From NCBI GenBank assembly GCA_964389705.1, contig CAYMEO010000039.1:1-24304 (forward strand): DNA of 24,304 nt, in the 5' to 3' direction. The DNA is from PSLL01 sp964389705. GTDB taxonomy: Bacteria; Desulfobacterota_D; UBA1144; Nemesobacterales; CSP1-2. Made by a program: the position numbers and the translations under genes. Positions 14,664 through 23,543 of the stretch are shown here, piece by piece. Under the pieces are notes generated by a model. The model was not told where the DNA came from and ran no database searches. It worked only from the letters and a program-made list of their open reading frames with translations. The first letter of the stretch is position 1, and each line of letters begins with the position of its first letter.

Positions 14664-16802
14664 TTATTCTCTATAAAACTTTTTTCCCTCTCTTGCCATA
14701 TCTATAAGGAGTTGGGCTGGAATAAAGCGGGGACTAAACCTCAATGCGAAAGCCTCAAGCTGGCCTAAGACTGCTCTTGCCCCAACTGAGTCTACGTACC
14801 TGAATGGACCGCCGAGAAAAGCGGGAAACCCAAGTCCCATCACAGCTCCTATATCCCCATCCCTAGGGCTTCTTATCATCTCCTCTTGAAGGCAGAGTAT
14901 CGCTTCATTGACTAATCCAAGAGAGAGCCTCCCCTGGATTTCTTCCTTTGGAAGATGCTCCCTTGCCTGCTTAAATGGGAATAGGTCATAAACAGACCTA
15001 TCAACCTCCTTTGTCTTGCCGTTATAGTTATAAGTGTAAAATCCCTTTTTGTTTTTTCTCCCCATTCTATTATCGAGAATGAGCTTCTCTATATGCGTAG
15101 GGGGTTCTAGCCTTCCGCCAAACGCCTCATGAATAATCCTTCCAATCTTTTCACCTACGTCAATCCCTATTTCATCGAGCAGCATCAGAGGCCCTACTGG
15201 AAATCCAAATTCAACCATCGCCCCATCAATATCCTCAACCGCCGCCCCCTCATTGAGGAGGTAAAGAGCCTCGTTTATATAAGGGGTTAGAATCCTGGTT
15301 GTATAAAACCCAACTCCGTCCTTTACAACAATCGGGATTTTTCCAAGACGCTTTCCCAGGTCGAGGGCTGTGGCAATTGTTTTCTCTGATGTGTCGGGAG
15401 TCCTTACAATTTCAAGAAGCATCATTCTGTGGACGGGGGAAAAAAAGTGCATCCCAATTAGATTGCCCGGGCGTTTTGAGGATGCTCCAATACGGGAGAT
15501 GGGCAGAGACGATGTATTCGAAGCAAATATACAGTCCTCATTTGTAACAGATTCAACCTCTTCTAATATCCTTCGTTTTAGTTCCAAATCTTCATATACG
15601 GCCTCTATAACCAAATCGGCTCTACGAAATCCTGTGTAATCAGATGTACCACTGATTAGATTCAATCCCTTTTCCATCTGTATTTTTGTAATGCTCCACC
15701 TTTTGTACCTCTCTCTAAAATAGTCATAACAGGTTCTCAATCCCTTTCCCACACTCGCATCATCCTTGTCTTTCATTCTCACTGTAATACCAATGTCGGC
15801 ACATATGCAGGCAATTCCGGAGCCCATAAATCCGGCTCCTACTACCCCGATTTTTTCTATCCTCTTGGGTTTTATGTCTCTGTTTTCAATAACCGGGTCT
15901 CTTTTTATTGCATTTGTAGATAAGAAAATATTGATCAACTGCCGCGATGTATCGCTTACGGAAAGCTCACCGAAATGGGCAGACTCAACGTGGAGCCCTC
16001 TGTTGAAGCCATGATTGACTCCAATCTCTACAGCCTCAAGTGCCATAATCGGCGCGAGATAATTGCCATGGGTCCTCTTTACAACCTCTTTCCGATATTT
16101 GTCAAAAAGGATTTTCCTGCCAAGAGGGTTTTTCTCAAACAGCAGTTCTCTGAAGCCTCTAACCATCGGGCGCACCGGTCTTAGTCTGTTTGAAGAGATC
16201 AAAGGTGCCCTCTTCTTTGATATATCAAGAAGAATCTCCTTCGGTACCAATTCATCAACGAGCCCTATTCTTTTTGCCTTCCTTGAATCTATACTCTTTC
16301 CGGTAAGAATCATATCGAGGGCTTGAGAAATTCCCAAGAGTCGAGGAAGCCTCTGGGTTCCTCCTGCCCCAGGAATTAAGCCGAGTTGTACTTCAGGAAG
16401 CCCCAATATGGTCTTTGGATCGTCTGTAGCGATTCTATACCTGCAGGCAAGGGCGATCTCAAGACCACCACCGAGACACGCCCCATGTATCGCCGCGACA
16501 AATGGCACCCTCGAATTCTCAATCTTATTTAAAATCTCCTGTGCCCTCAGACTGAGTATCCTTCCATCATCAACCGATGCGATTTTTAAGAATTCCTTTA
16601 TATCCCCGCCCGCAATGAAATTATCCTCTTTGCCACTTATAATTATCGCAGCCTTTATTCCCCCATCACTTTCTATGCGGTTTAAGATGCTCTCTATTTC
16701 CAGTATACCCTCGCGTGTGAGCTTATTTACCTTTTCACCTGGCAGATTCACCGTAACGATGCAGATTCCCTGAGCATCTATTTCAAATGAAAAGACATTC
16801 AT
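14664..16802 (-). CDS. fadJ: fatty-acid oxidation complex alpha subunit (hydratase/dehydrogenase)
   Basis: The 712-residue protein does two beta-oxidation steps: hydration of enoyl-CoA and NAD-dependent oxidation of 3-hydroxyacyl-CoA. The hydratase domain (about 1-190) has the oxyanion loop FIAGGDIKEF, Glu115 in GACLGGGLE and Glu137 in GLPEVQLGLIPGAGGTQRL-type sequence. After a linker, the dehydrogenase NAD site is GVVGAGFMGSG (319 on), with SNTSSLPIS, catalytic His452 in MHFFSPVH and Glu464. Two C-terminal helical domains follow (NKKGFYTYNY, then FLGGPFRYVDSVG). Length fits FadJ (about 714). GGAGG lies before the ATG. It follows fadI on the same strand after 187 nt, the usual fadI-fadJ order. 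Confidence 0.93.
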   Translation of the reverse strand: MNVFSFEIDAQGICIVTVNLPGEKVNKLTREGILEIESILNRIESDGGIKAAIIISGKEDNFIAGGDIKEFLKIASVDDGRILSLRAQEILNKIENSRVPFVAAIHGACLGGGLEIALACRYRIATDDPKTILGLPEVQLGLIPGAGGTQRLPRLLGISQALDMILTGKSIDSRKAKRIGLVDELVPKEILLDISKKRAPLISSNRLRPVRPMVRGFRELLFEKNPLGRKILFDKYRKEVVKRTHGNYLAPIMALEAVEIGVNHGFNRGLHVESAHFGELSVSDTSRQLINIFLSTNAIKRDPVIENRDIKPKRIEKIGVVGAGFMGSGIACICADIGITVRMKDKDDASVGKGLRTCYDYFRERYKRWSITKIQMEKGLNLISGTSDYTGFRRADLVIEAVYEDLELKRRILEEVESVTNEDCIFASNTSSLPISRIGASSKRPGNLIGMHFFSPVHRMMLLEIVRTPDTSEKTIATALDLGKRLGKIPIVVKDGVGFYTTRILTPYINEALYLLNEGAAVEDIDGAMVEFGFPVGPLMLLDEIGIDVGEKIGRIIHEAFGGRLEPPTHIEKLILDNRMGRKNKKGFYTYNYNGKTKEVDRSVYDLFPFKQAREHLPKEEIQGRLSLGLVNEAILCLQEEMIRSPRDGDIGAVMGLGFPAFLGGPFRYVDSVGARAVLGQLEAFALRFSPRFIPAQLLIDMAREGKKFYRE

Positions 16803-16863
16803 TAATTTACCTCCGATTTAGTCGAATATGATGAACTGTAATTAACCGTGTAACCTCCGATAG

Positions 16864-16972
16864 TTGTCATTGCAATTGTAGAGGCGATCCTTTCCCAATT
16901 TAATCGGGAATTGCCCAAGGGAGCAAGATGGGCAAATAAACCACCCCCAAATATTTGTCATTGCGAGTGAGG
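16864..16972. repeat. two partial copies of a GTCATTGCgag-type dispersed repeat
   Basis: TTGTCATTGC occurs twice between fadI and fadJ, at 16864-16873 and 16955-16964. The second continues GAGTGAGGAAACTCC and the first is followed by GAGGCGATCC. These resemble the GTCATTGCGAG...GCGAAGCAATCTC intergenic repeats scattered in many environmental genomes, known to me from general reading. No open frame is present. Confidence 0.4.
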
Positions 16973-16989
16973 AAACTCCTTTGCCTGAT

Positions 16990-18300
16990 TCATTCCCTTT
17001 CTACAATCATTGTTACGCCAAGGGCGCCGGCGGCGCAGACAGTAATTAAACCGAAATTGTGGCCGCGCCGTCTGAGCTCATTGAGAGCCGTGATTGTAAG
17101 CCTTCCTCCGGTTGCACCGAACGGATGACCGATTGCAATTGAGCCGCCTGAAACGTTAAACCTATCCATATCAATTTCGCCGATGGGGTTGCTTCTGCCG
17201 AGTTTTTCTTCGGCGAATTTCTTTGAAGCAAAGGCTTGAATATTTGAGAGCACCTGTGCGGCAAAGGCCTCATGCATCTCTATAAGATCAATGTCACTGA
17301 AAGAAAGTCCTGCCCGCTCAAGCGCAATTGGAGTTGCATAGGCAGGTCCCATAAGAAGCTGATCCTCGGGAGAAAGGGCGGCATATGCATAAGAACGAAT
17401 GTAGCCTAGAGGTTCATAACCCAGAGCCTTAGCCTTTTCTTCTGACATGAGGAGAAGTACAGATGCGCCGTCTGTAAGAGGAGAGGAGTTTCCGGCAGTC
17501 ACCGTGCCGTATCTCCTATCAAACACGGGACTGAGTTTAGAGAGGGCTTCAATGGTTGTATCTTTACGAATTCCGTTATCGGCTGCAACAACAGTTGAAA
17601 AATCAGGCGGAACCAGGATGCGAATAACCTCTTCTTTGAATCTTCCATCTTCGGCCGCTTTATGGGCAAGCCTGTGGCTCCTGTATGCAAATGCATCCTG
17701 GTCTTCACGGCTTATATGATTTTCTCTTGCCATTTTCTCCGCCGATTCTCCCATAGTCAGACCTGTAGAAGGCTCTACAAGCCCCATAATCTCCGGAGCC
17801 AAATCTCGGAGACGAAGGCCTAAAAAAGGCCTTGCTTTTTGTACGAAATTCTTCCCCCTGTATGAGTTATAGAGAATTGTCCTGAACCCTTTGGAAAATA
17901 GAACCGGGACGTCGGAAAGGGATTCTGTACCGCCTGCAACTACGATATCCGCATTTCCACTCATAATGCTATCTGCTGCATTTGTGATTGCCTGGTTTGC
18001 CGAAGCACACGCCCGCGTCAATGTGTATGCGGGTGTTGAAGGTGGAATTCCGGCACCAAGGGCGATCTCCCTTGCGAGGTTTGGAGCCTTTGGAGAGAAA
18101 ACAACTGTGCCGAATATGACCTCGTCAATCTCTTTCGGATCGATCTCAGTGCGGTTTAAGAGCTCAACAGTAGCGATTCTCCCTAAATCGAGAGCAGAGA
18201 GATTTCTAAAGAGTGTCCCTGACTTTATAAAAGGCGTTCTAAGTCCATAGACTATAGCAACCCGTCTTCCGTTTTTAACCGAATTTCTCACAATCTGCAC
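16990..18300 (-). CDS. fadI: acetyl-CoA C-acyltransferase (3-ketoacyl-CoA thiolase)
   Basis: It cleaves 3-ketoacyl-CoA with CoA, the last beta-oxidation step. The 436-residue length is that of FadI. Catalytic residues are the nucleophile Cys98 in TRACASANQ, His392 in GGSIAIGHPFGATGGR and Cys422 in VCAAGALG. MHEAFAAQ carries the conserved His and Glu-Ala-Phe of thiolases, and VVAGGTESLSDVP is the family core. The N-terminal basic stretch RNSVKNGRRVAIVYGLRTPF fits the FadI/HADHB branch. No strong Shine-Dalgarno is visible before the ATG. It precedes fadJ, so the two should form the trifunctional complex. The 479 nt upstream hold an MFS relic and the likely promoter region. Confidence 0.93.
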   Translation of the reverse strand: MQIVRNSVKNGRRVAIVYGLRTPFIKSGTLFRNLSALDLGRIATVELLNRTEIDPKEIDEVIFGTVVFSPKAPNLAREIALGAGIPPSTPAYTLTRACASANQAITNAADSIMSGNADIVVAGGTESLSDVPVLFSKGFRTILYNSYRGKNFVQKARPFLGLRLRDLAPEIMGLVEPSTGLTMGESAEKMARENHISREDQDAFAYRSHRLAHKAAEDGRFKEEVIRILVPPDFSTVVAADNGIRKDTTIEALSKLSPVFDRRYGTVTAGNSSPLTDGASVLLLMSEEKAKALGYEPLGYIRSYAYAALSPEDQLLMGPAYATPIALERAGLSFSDIDLIEMHEAFAAQVLSNIQAFASKKFAEEKLGRSNPIGEIDMDRFNVSGGSIAIGHPFGATGGRLTITALNELRRRGHNFGLITVCAAGALGVTMIVERE

Positions 18301-18494
18301 CTCATCAAAAATCTATATCTATTTTATCTGTGGTAAAAGGTATATGAAAGTTTTTTTCTAAAGAGCTAAATTTTGGTTTATGTATAAATAAGAAGCCCTA
18401 AATCTCCTTACTCCAATCTATAAGAGGTCAAAAACAGAACAAAATAAAAATAACAAGATAACCACTAGTATAATAATTAAGCCAAGAAAAATAA

Positions 18495-18770
18495 ATGAGA
18501 GAATTGCCCATCAGTGAGTATGAAAAGCCCACAAAGCGGCATTATGAGATTCTCATTATGAGCCGGGCAGGCTGGGTGTTTGATTTCTATGACCTAATTC
18601 TCTACACATTCCTCCTCACTCCAATTAGGTAAAGAACTCCATTTCTCAAGCGATAACGCTCAGAAAATCCCTTAGAGATTGAAAGCAGCAACAAGTTTCT
18701 TATGGGGCTTGGATATGGACACTCCATGAAACAAAGGGCAGGAGAGGCAGTATTATATGGAGAAAAATAA
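18495..18770 (+). pseudogene. relic of an MFS transporter
   Basis: ATG 18495 opens 45 codons: RHYEILIMSRAGWVFDFYDL, then ILYTFLLTPIR and TAA. GWVFDFYDLILYTFLL is the first membrane helix of MFS metabolite carriers of the sialate/aromatic-acid type, which should go on to about 400 residues. After two more in-frame stops the same frame gives FLMGLGYGHSMKQRAGEAVLYGEK-like sequence (to 18770; core FLMGLG and GEAVLYGE), which matches helix 4 of such carriers. So the gene lost most of its length and collected stops. The 194 nt between it and fadI are AT-rich with no gene. It cannot function. Confidence 0.55.
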
Positions 18771-18779
18771 ATCAGGTAT

Positions 18780-19244
18780 TCAGCCGGATTTGATATTACT
18801 GGCATTCTTTACTTTCAGCTTAATCTCAATAAACTTAGAGTGATCCAGACGTAGCAGGTTGAGCAATTTGTGAGCCACATAGTCTTCAAAATCGTCGAGT
18901 GTTCCATCTGAGTAGATTACATTCCATATCATTTCCATTAAATCGTATTTCTCATCCAAACTGAGGTTTTCGTTAATCAGATTGGTGAAGTGCCAAAGAC
19001 CGGGAGAGCTTTCACGCTCTTTCTTGGATGCCTCAATAAGCTCATTTGCCGATGAATCAGTCATCCTAAATTTAGTCTTTAGAAGATCAATAATTTTCTG
19101 TAATTCTTCTTTGGAGAGTTTAGAGTCTGCTATAGCTGCCTCAAGCAGAATCACACACGTTTCTATCTCTAATTTCTTTTCCACATCTCTTTTAGGATTT
19201 ACAGATTCGCCAGTTTTAAAGATTCTCTTAAAGGCCTCTAACAT
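18780..19244 (-). CDS. TerB-like (tellurite-resistance B fold) protein
   Basis: The 154-residue protein is soluble and helical: KKLEIETCVILLEAAIADSK, LSKEELQKIIDLLKTKFRMT, then LIEASKKERESSPGLWHFTN, LINENLSLDEKYDLMEMIWN and VIYSDGTLDDFEDYVAHKLL. The acidic AIADSKLSKEE and IYSDGTLDDFE repeats, with E-x2-L/M-W helices between, are the TerB / COG4103 pattern. Proteins of this fold may bind metal with the two acidic sites; tellurite resistance itself is not implied. GAGAGG lies close before the ATG. It is divergent from nuoE, with 183 nt between, and its 3' end lies next to the MFS relic. Confidence 0.72.
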   Translation of the reverse strand: MLEAFKRIFKTGESVNPKRDVEKKLEIETCVILLEAAIADSKLSKEELQKIIDLLKTKFRMTDSSANELIEASKKERESSPGLWHFTNLINENLSLDEKYDLMEMIWNVIYSDGTLDDFEDYVAHKLLNLLRLDHSKFIEIKLKVKNASNIKSG

Positions 19245-19427
19245 AATTATTTCCTCTCTAAATATTTATCACATTTTTGGCAAAAAAGGCAAATTTAAAA
19301 GAGTAATGAAATAATCTCGACTGGTTTCTGGAGAAAGTAATAAGCAAATCCCCTGCTTGCGCTCTTTTTTAAATCGTGATAGCTTAACTATTTATCACCT
19401 GTTAAGATAAAGGAGAATATACAGAAA

Positions 19428-19901
19428 GTGCCTTTTCCAGCTGAGCTTAGAGAAAAAATAGACGAGATTGTGTCCAAATCTGAAACAAAGCAATCTGCCC
19501 TTATTCCCGTTCTCCACGAGGTTCAAAATAGATACGGTTGGCTCTCTTTGGAGTCCATGAAAGAGGTAGCAGAGATTCTCGACATTCCTCCTGCGAGCGT
19601 TCAGAACGTGGCGACTTTCTACACGATGTTTTTCACAAAACCCGTTGGAAGGCACGTAATCTGGCTCTGTAGAACCCTCTCTTGTGCTTTGAGAGGTGCA
19701 GAACACATAGAGCACTATCTCTCGGAAAAACTCGGAATTCATACGGGGGAGACAACACCGGATGGAAAGATTACGCTCCTTGAGGCCGAATGCCTAGCCT
19801 CATGCGGAACCGCTCCTGTTATGCTACTTGACGATGAGCTCTACGAAAATCTTACGAGAAAGAAGATAGACGAGTTGATTGAAAGACTGCTGAAGGATTA
19901 A
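19428..19901 (+). CDS. nuoE: NADH dehydrogenase subunit E-like 2Fe-2S protein
   Basis: The 157-residue thioredoxin-like protein binds a 2Fe-2S cluster through Cys81 and Cys86 (LCRTLSC) and Cys122 and Cys126 (ECLASCGTAP), the complete NuoE set. The N-terminal helical part (ALIPVLHEVQNRYGWLS, VAEILDIPPASVQNVATFYT) matches the family. In Complex I it sits beside NuoF in the NADH-oxidising arm. GTG start with AAAGGAG about 11 nt upstream. No nuoF or nuoG follows; the next gene is a glycerate kinase. So this is either a stand-alone copy or part of another NAD-linked enzyme such as a hydrogenase or formate dehydrogenase whose other genes are elsewhere. Confidence 0.9.
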   Translation: MPFPAELREKIDEIVSKSETKQSALIPVLHEVQNRYGWLSLESMKEVAEILDIPPASVQNVATFYTMFFTKPVGRHVIWLCRTLSCALRGAEHIEHYLSEKLGIHTGETTPDGKITLLEAECLASCGTAPVMLLDDELYENLTRKKIDELIERLLKD

Positions 19902-19977
19902 ACAAACACAGATTCAAAATCATATTTAGCCACAAATTCTAAAATTTTTATTCGCGGCTAATTAAATTAATTCAAAA

Positions 19978-21303
19978 ATGAATTCTAAAACTAGAAACCA
20001 TGCACTCGAAATCTTTAAAGAGTCAATAGAAGCAGCAAATCCAGGAAGGTGTATGCTCGAGCACATAAGCCTCAAGAGAGATACGCTCAGCATTGACTCA
20101 AGGGAATATGATTTAAAAAAATACAAGTCAATCTTTGTTATCGCCTTCGGAAAAGCCGCCCCACTTATGGCAAAGACTCTTGAGGATATACTAGGTGAAA
20201 GAATAACAGATGGAATTGTAGTATCGAACTCTCGACCTCCATTTGCCTTCTCAAGGATGAAGTTTCATATCTCAAGCCACCCCGTCCCGGATGCGAGGAG
20301 CCTCAATGCCGCAAGAGAAGTAGTGAAATTCCTTGAGAATGCTAATAAGGAAGACCTGGTGATTTTTCTAATCTCAGGTGGCGGAAGCGCGCTCCTTGCA
20401 ATGCCTGCGCCAGGACTTTCAATTGAGGATAAGAGAAAAGTCACTGAGATGCTTCTTAAATCCGGGGTAGACACTTATGGGTTTAATGCCGTAAGAAAAC
20501 ACATCTCTCAGATCAAAGGTGGAGGTCTGCTTAAAAGAGCCCTTCCCGCTCAGGTTATAACACTTATACTTTCAGATGTTGTAGGCGACAGGCTTGATGC
20601 AATTGCTTCGGGTCCGACGGTTCCTGATCCGACGACGTTTGAGGACGCATGGCGCGTTATAGAAGAATTCAGGATTGAGCACAAGATCCCGCCTCAGGTA
20701 ATCGTCCATCTTGAGGAAGGTAGAAAAGGAAGAATTCCCGAAACTCTAAAAAAAGGAGAATTCGATCCCGATAAGGTCCAAACAGTGATTGTGGGAAATA
20801 ATTTTAAATCACTCCTTGCGGCAGAAAGGAAGGCTGCCCAATTCGGATACAATACGATTCTCATCTCCTCACAGATAAAGGGTGAAGCAAGAGAGATTGC
20901 AAAAGCCGTGGCGGCAATGGCACTCGATATAGAAAGGTTTGGTATCCCTGTAGAAAAGCCCGCATGTCTGATCTTCGGAGGGGAAACGACGGTTACAGTT
21001 ACAGGAGGTGGAAAAGGAGGAAGAAATACGGAACTCGCCCTCTCTTTCTCAATGGAGATAATGGGGCACTACCAAATCCTAGGTCTCTTTTGTGGCACAG
21101 ATGGAATTGACGGCCCCACGGATGCGGCCGGGGCAATCTGCGATGGGAGGACAAGAGAGCGCGGGAGAGAAATAAACCTCAGTGCAAGAATGTCTCTCAT
21201 TCAGAATGATTCTTATACATTTTTTGAGAAATTGGGAGACCTAGTTAAAACAGGACCTACAGGAACGAACGTTATGGATATAGGTATTGTGATTGTAGAA
21301 TAA
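19978..21303 (+). CDS. glycerate 2-kinase (DUF4147/MOFRL type)
   Basis: It makes 2-phosphoglycerate from D-glycerate and ATP, linking glyoxylate/serine metabolism to glycolysis. The 441-residue protein has the DUF4147 domain (about 5-240): VIAFGKAAPLMAKTLEDIL, SSHPVPDARS, ISGGGSALLAMPAPGLS, NAVRKHISQIKGGGL and DRLDAIASGPTVPDP. The MOFRL domain (about 320-435) has GGETTVTVTGGGKGGRNTE and CGTDGIDGPTDAAGA. These are the conserved nucleotide and substrate segments of GckA/TtuD enzymes. Nothing like a Shine-Dalgarno is found before the ATG; the 76-nt gap after nuoE is AT-rich. Co-transcription with nuoE and the phosphoesterase is likely from spacing. Confidence 0.9.
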   Translation: MNSKTRNHALEIFKESIEAANPGRCMLEHISLKRDTLSIDSREYDLKKYKSIFVIAFGKAAPLMAKTLEDILGERITDGIVVSNSRPPFAFSRMKFHISSHPVPDARSLNAAREVVKFLENANKEDLVIFLISGGGSALLAMPAPGLSIEDKRKVTEMLLKSGVDTYGFNAVRKHISQIKGGGLLKRALPAQVITLILSDVVGDRLDAIASGPTVPDPTTFEDAWRVIEEFRIEHKIPPQVIVHLEEGRKGRIPETLKKGEFDPDKVQTVIVGNNFKSLLAAERKAAQFGYNTILISSQIKGEAREIAKAVAAMALDIERFGIPVEKPACLIFGGETTVTVTGGGKGGRNTELALSFSMEIMGHYQILGLFCGTDGIDGPTDAAGAICDGRTRERGREINLSARMSLIQNDSYTFFEKLGDLVKTGPTGTNVMDIGIVIVE

Positions 21304-21348
21304 ATCCGAATTAACCCCTTGTCCGTTGTCTGCAGTCAACTTATAGAT

Positions 21349-22071
21349 ATGAAGTATGCAATAATTTCCGATATTCATTCAAATCTTGAGGCATTAGAGA
21401 GTGTACTTCAAGAGATAGACCAAATCGGTGTGGATAGAATTATCTGTCTTGGAGACATTGTAGGCTACGGCGCAAATCCGAACGAGTGCGTAGAGATAAT
21501 AAGGGAAAGAAAGATCGAATCTATAATAGGCAATCACGATACTGTCGCATGTGGGAAAAAAGAGCCTTTCGATTTTAATTTTGTAGCAAAGGAGGCAGCG
21601 CTCTGGACAAGAAATACACTTACGGCCAAGAACAGAGAATTCCTCCATAACCTCCCCGAAACAAGGGAGATTGATGGTTTTCTTATTGTTCACGGTGCAA
21701 TATCCGACCCGGATTTATATATATTCTCAGTCTACGATGCCATTGGTGAATTCAAGTTGATGAAGAAATGGAATATCTGTTTTTTTGGCCACACACACGT
21801 AAGGACATATTATGTTTTGATTGGTGGCGATGTGCAATGCCGCTTTGAATATGAGTTTAAGATAAAACCAGAGGCAAAGTACCTGATAAATCCCGGAAGC
21901 GTTGGACAGCCGCGCGACAGGGATCCGCGCTCGTCTTTTCTCATATATGACTCTAAGGGGGCAGCTGTGAGATTCATAAGACTGGAGTATGATATAGAAT
22001 CCGCTAAGCAAAAGATAATCCGAGCCGGTCTGGATAGAAGGCTCGCTGAGAGACTATCTTTAGGGATATAA
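21349..22071 (+). CDS. calcineurin-like metallophosphoesterase
   Basis: The 240-residue protein carries the dimetal site set of this superfamily: SDIHSN (Asp8, His10), GDIVGYGANPNECV, GNHD, a His in LIVHGAI, and GHTH. The GDIVGYGANPNEC form belongs to the YfcE-like/predicted phosphodiesterase branch (COG0639-type), whose substrates vary and are not set by sequence alone. PGSVGQPRDRDPRSSFLIYD is the usual last strand pair of that branch. ATG 21349 gives the family N-terminus (MKYAIISDIHSN); a TTG at 21319 would add ten residues. No Shine-Dalgarno is visible. It follows the glycerate kinase by 45 nt and precedes dnaB by 116 nt. Confidence 0.88.
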   Translation: MKYAIISDIHSNLEALESVLQEIDQIGVDRIICLGDIVGYGANPNECVEIIRERKIESIIGNHDTVACGKKEPFDFNFVAKEAALWTRNTLTAKNREFLHNLPETREIDGFLIVHGAISDPDLYIFSVYDAIGEFKLMKKWNICFFGHTHVRTYYVLIGGDVQCRFEYEFKIKPEAKYLINPGSVGQPRDRDPRSSFLIYDSKGAAVRFIRLEYDIESAKQKIIRAGLDRRLAERLSLGI

Positions 22072-22187
22072 CATTCGAGTTTTTTCCCTACTTCTGTGCC
22101 CTCTGTAGATTGGTATATCTCGTGCATCAATAATTCATGTTCGGTATATTGAAGGTTTTTCTGTGCGGATATAAACTCTAGAGTAAT

Positions 22188-23543
22188 ATGGCAACCTCAC
22201 CTCTTAGACCACTTCCACAAAATGAGGATGCAGAACAATCAACACTTGGCGCCATCCTTATAGACAGTAGCGTCATAAGCCAAGTTATTGAGATTCTAAC
22301 GCCTGAGGATTTCTATAAGGAGGCGCATAGAAAGATATTTAGCGCAATAGTTGAACTTGACAGAAGTGGCAAGCCAGTGGATATACTAACGGTTTTTAAT
22401 TATTTGAAATCCAAGGGGCAACTCCTCGAAGAGGTAGGTGGGAGCAGCTATCTCACATATCTCACTGGTGTCGTGCCCTCCACAGTGAATGTCGAATATT
22501 ATGCAAGGCTCGTTAAGGAAAAGGCTATATTAAGACGTCTTGTCATTGCCGCAACTGAGATTGCAAATCGCAGCTACGAAGGGGGCATAAGCGTTGACGA
22601 GGCCGTTGACCTGGCAGAGAAGGCGATTTTTGATATAGCCCAGCATAAGATAAAACCTAGCTTTTATGAGACCAGAGAGCTTGCCGCAAAGGCACTTGAA
22701 ATCATAGAAGCCCTACATGAGAGAAAAGAGCTTATCACAGGGATTCCAACGGGGTTTGAAAAGCTAGACCACATGACCTCCGGGCTTCAGCCCTCGGATT
22801 TGATAATTGTTGCGGCAAGACCAGGTCTTGGGAAGACATCGTTTTGCCTCAATATCGCTGCTCATGCGGCAATAGAGAATAGAAACCCAGTAGGGATATT
22901 TTCTCTTGAGATGACAAAAGACCAGCTTATGCTTAGAATGCTATCGAGCAGGGCAAAGGTAGACTACTCAAAGATAAGGAGCGGATATATAAAAGATGAG
23001 GAACTGGTAAAGCTTGTAAATGCAGCCGATATATTCCGCCAGGCAAAAATCTATATTGACGATACCCCAGCAATCGGCATACTGGAGCTCCGAGCAAAGG
23101 CAAGAAGACAGAAGAGGGAAAAAGGGCTAGACCTCATTATTGTTGACTACCTTCAGCTTATGCGTGGAAGTGGAAAAACGGAAACAAGAGAGCGCGAGAT
23201 TGCAGAAATCTCTGGGTCTCTTAAAGCCCTCGCAAAGGAATTAAATATTCCCGTGATAGCCGTCTCTCAGCTCAGTCGCCAAACAGAAGCCAGAGCCAAT
23301 AGGGTTCCTCAACTCTCTGACCTTCGTGAAAGCGGAGCACTAGAGCAGGATGCCGATGTTGTTATTTTCATACACAGAGCTGATGCCTACGAAAAGGAGC
23401 CAGATAAAAAAAATGGGATTGCCGAGATAATAATAGGGAAACAGAGAAATGGTCCCACAGGGGTAGTAAAGCTCGCCTTCTTAGACAAACTCGGAGTCCC
23501 AAGCTTTGAAAATCTTGCCGAGGGTTATGAGGAAATATTCTAA
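22188..23543 (+). CDS. dnaB: replicative DNA helicase DnaB
   Basis: The hexameric helicase unwinds DNA at the replication fork. The 451-residue protein has the N-terminal helical domain (about 5-110; PLPQNEDAEQSTLGAILID), a linker, then the RecA-like motor: Walker A ARPGLGKTS (210-218), IFSLEM, Walker B LIIVDYLQLM (316-325), the VSQLSRQ sensor and SDLRESGALEQDADVV with the arginine-finger region. The C-terminus KQRNGPTGVVKLAFL is complete, so the gene is whole and of normal length. No clear Shine-Dalgarno is present. The last 37 codons and the stop are repeated exactly just downstream. Confidence 0.95.
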   Translation: MATSPLRPLPQNEDAEQSTLGAILIDSSVISQVIEILTPEDFYKEAHRKIFSAIVELDRSGKPVDILTVFNYLKSKGQLLEEVGGSSYLTYLTGVVPSTVNVEYYARLVKEKAILRRLVIAATEIANRSYEGGISVDEAVDLAEKAIFDIAQHKIKPSFYETRELAAKALEIIEALHERKELITGIPTGFEKLDHMTSGLQPSDLIIVAARPGLGKTSFCLNIAAHAAIENRNPVGIFSLEMTKDQLMLRMLSSRAKVDYSKIRSGYIKDEELVKLVNAADIFRQAKIYIDDTPAIGILELRAKARRQKREKGLDLIIVDYLQLMRGSGKTETREREIAEISGSLKALAKELNIPVIAVSQLSRQTEARANRVPQLSDLRESGALEQDADVVIFIHRADAYEKEPDKKNGIAEIIIGKQRNGPTGVVKLAFLDKLGVPSFENLAEGYEEIF

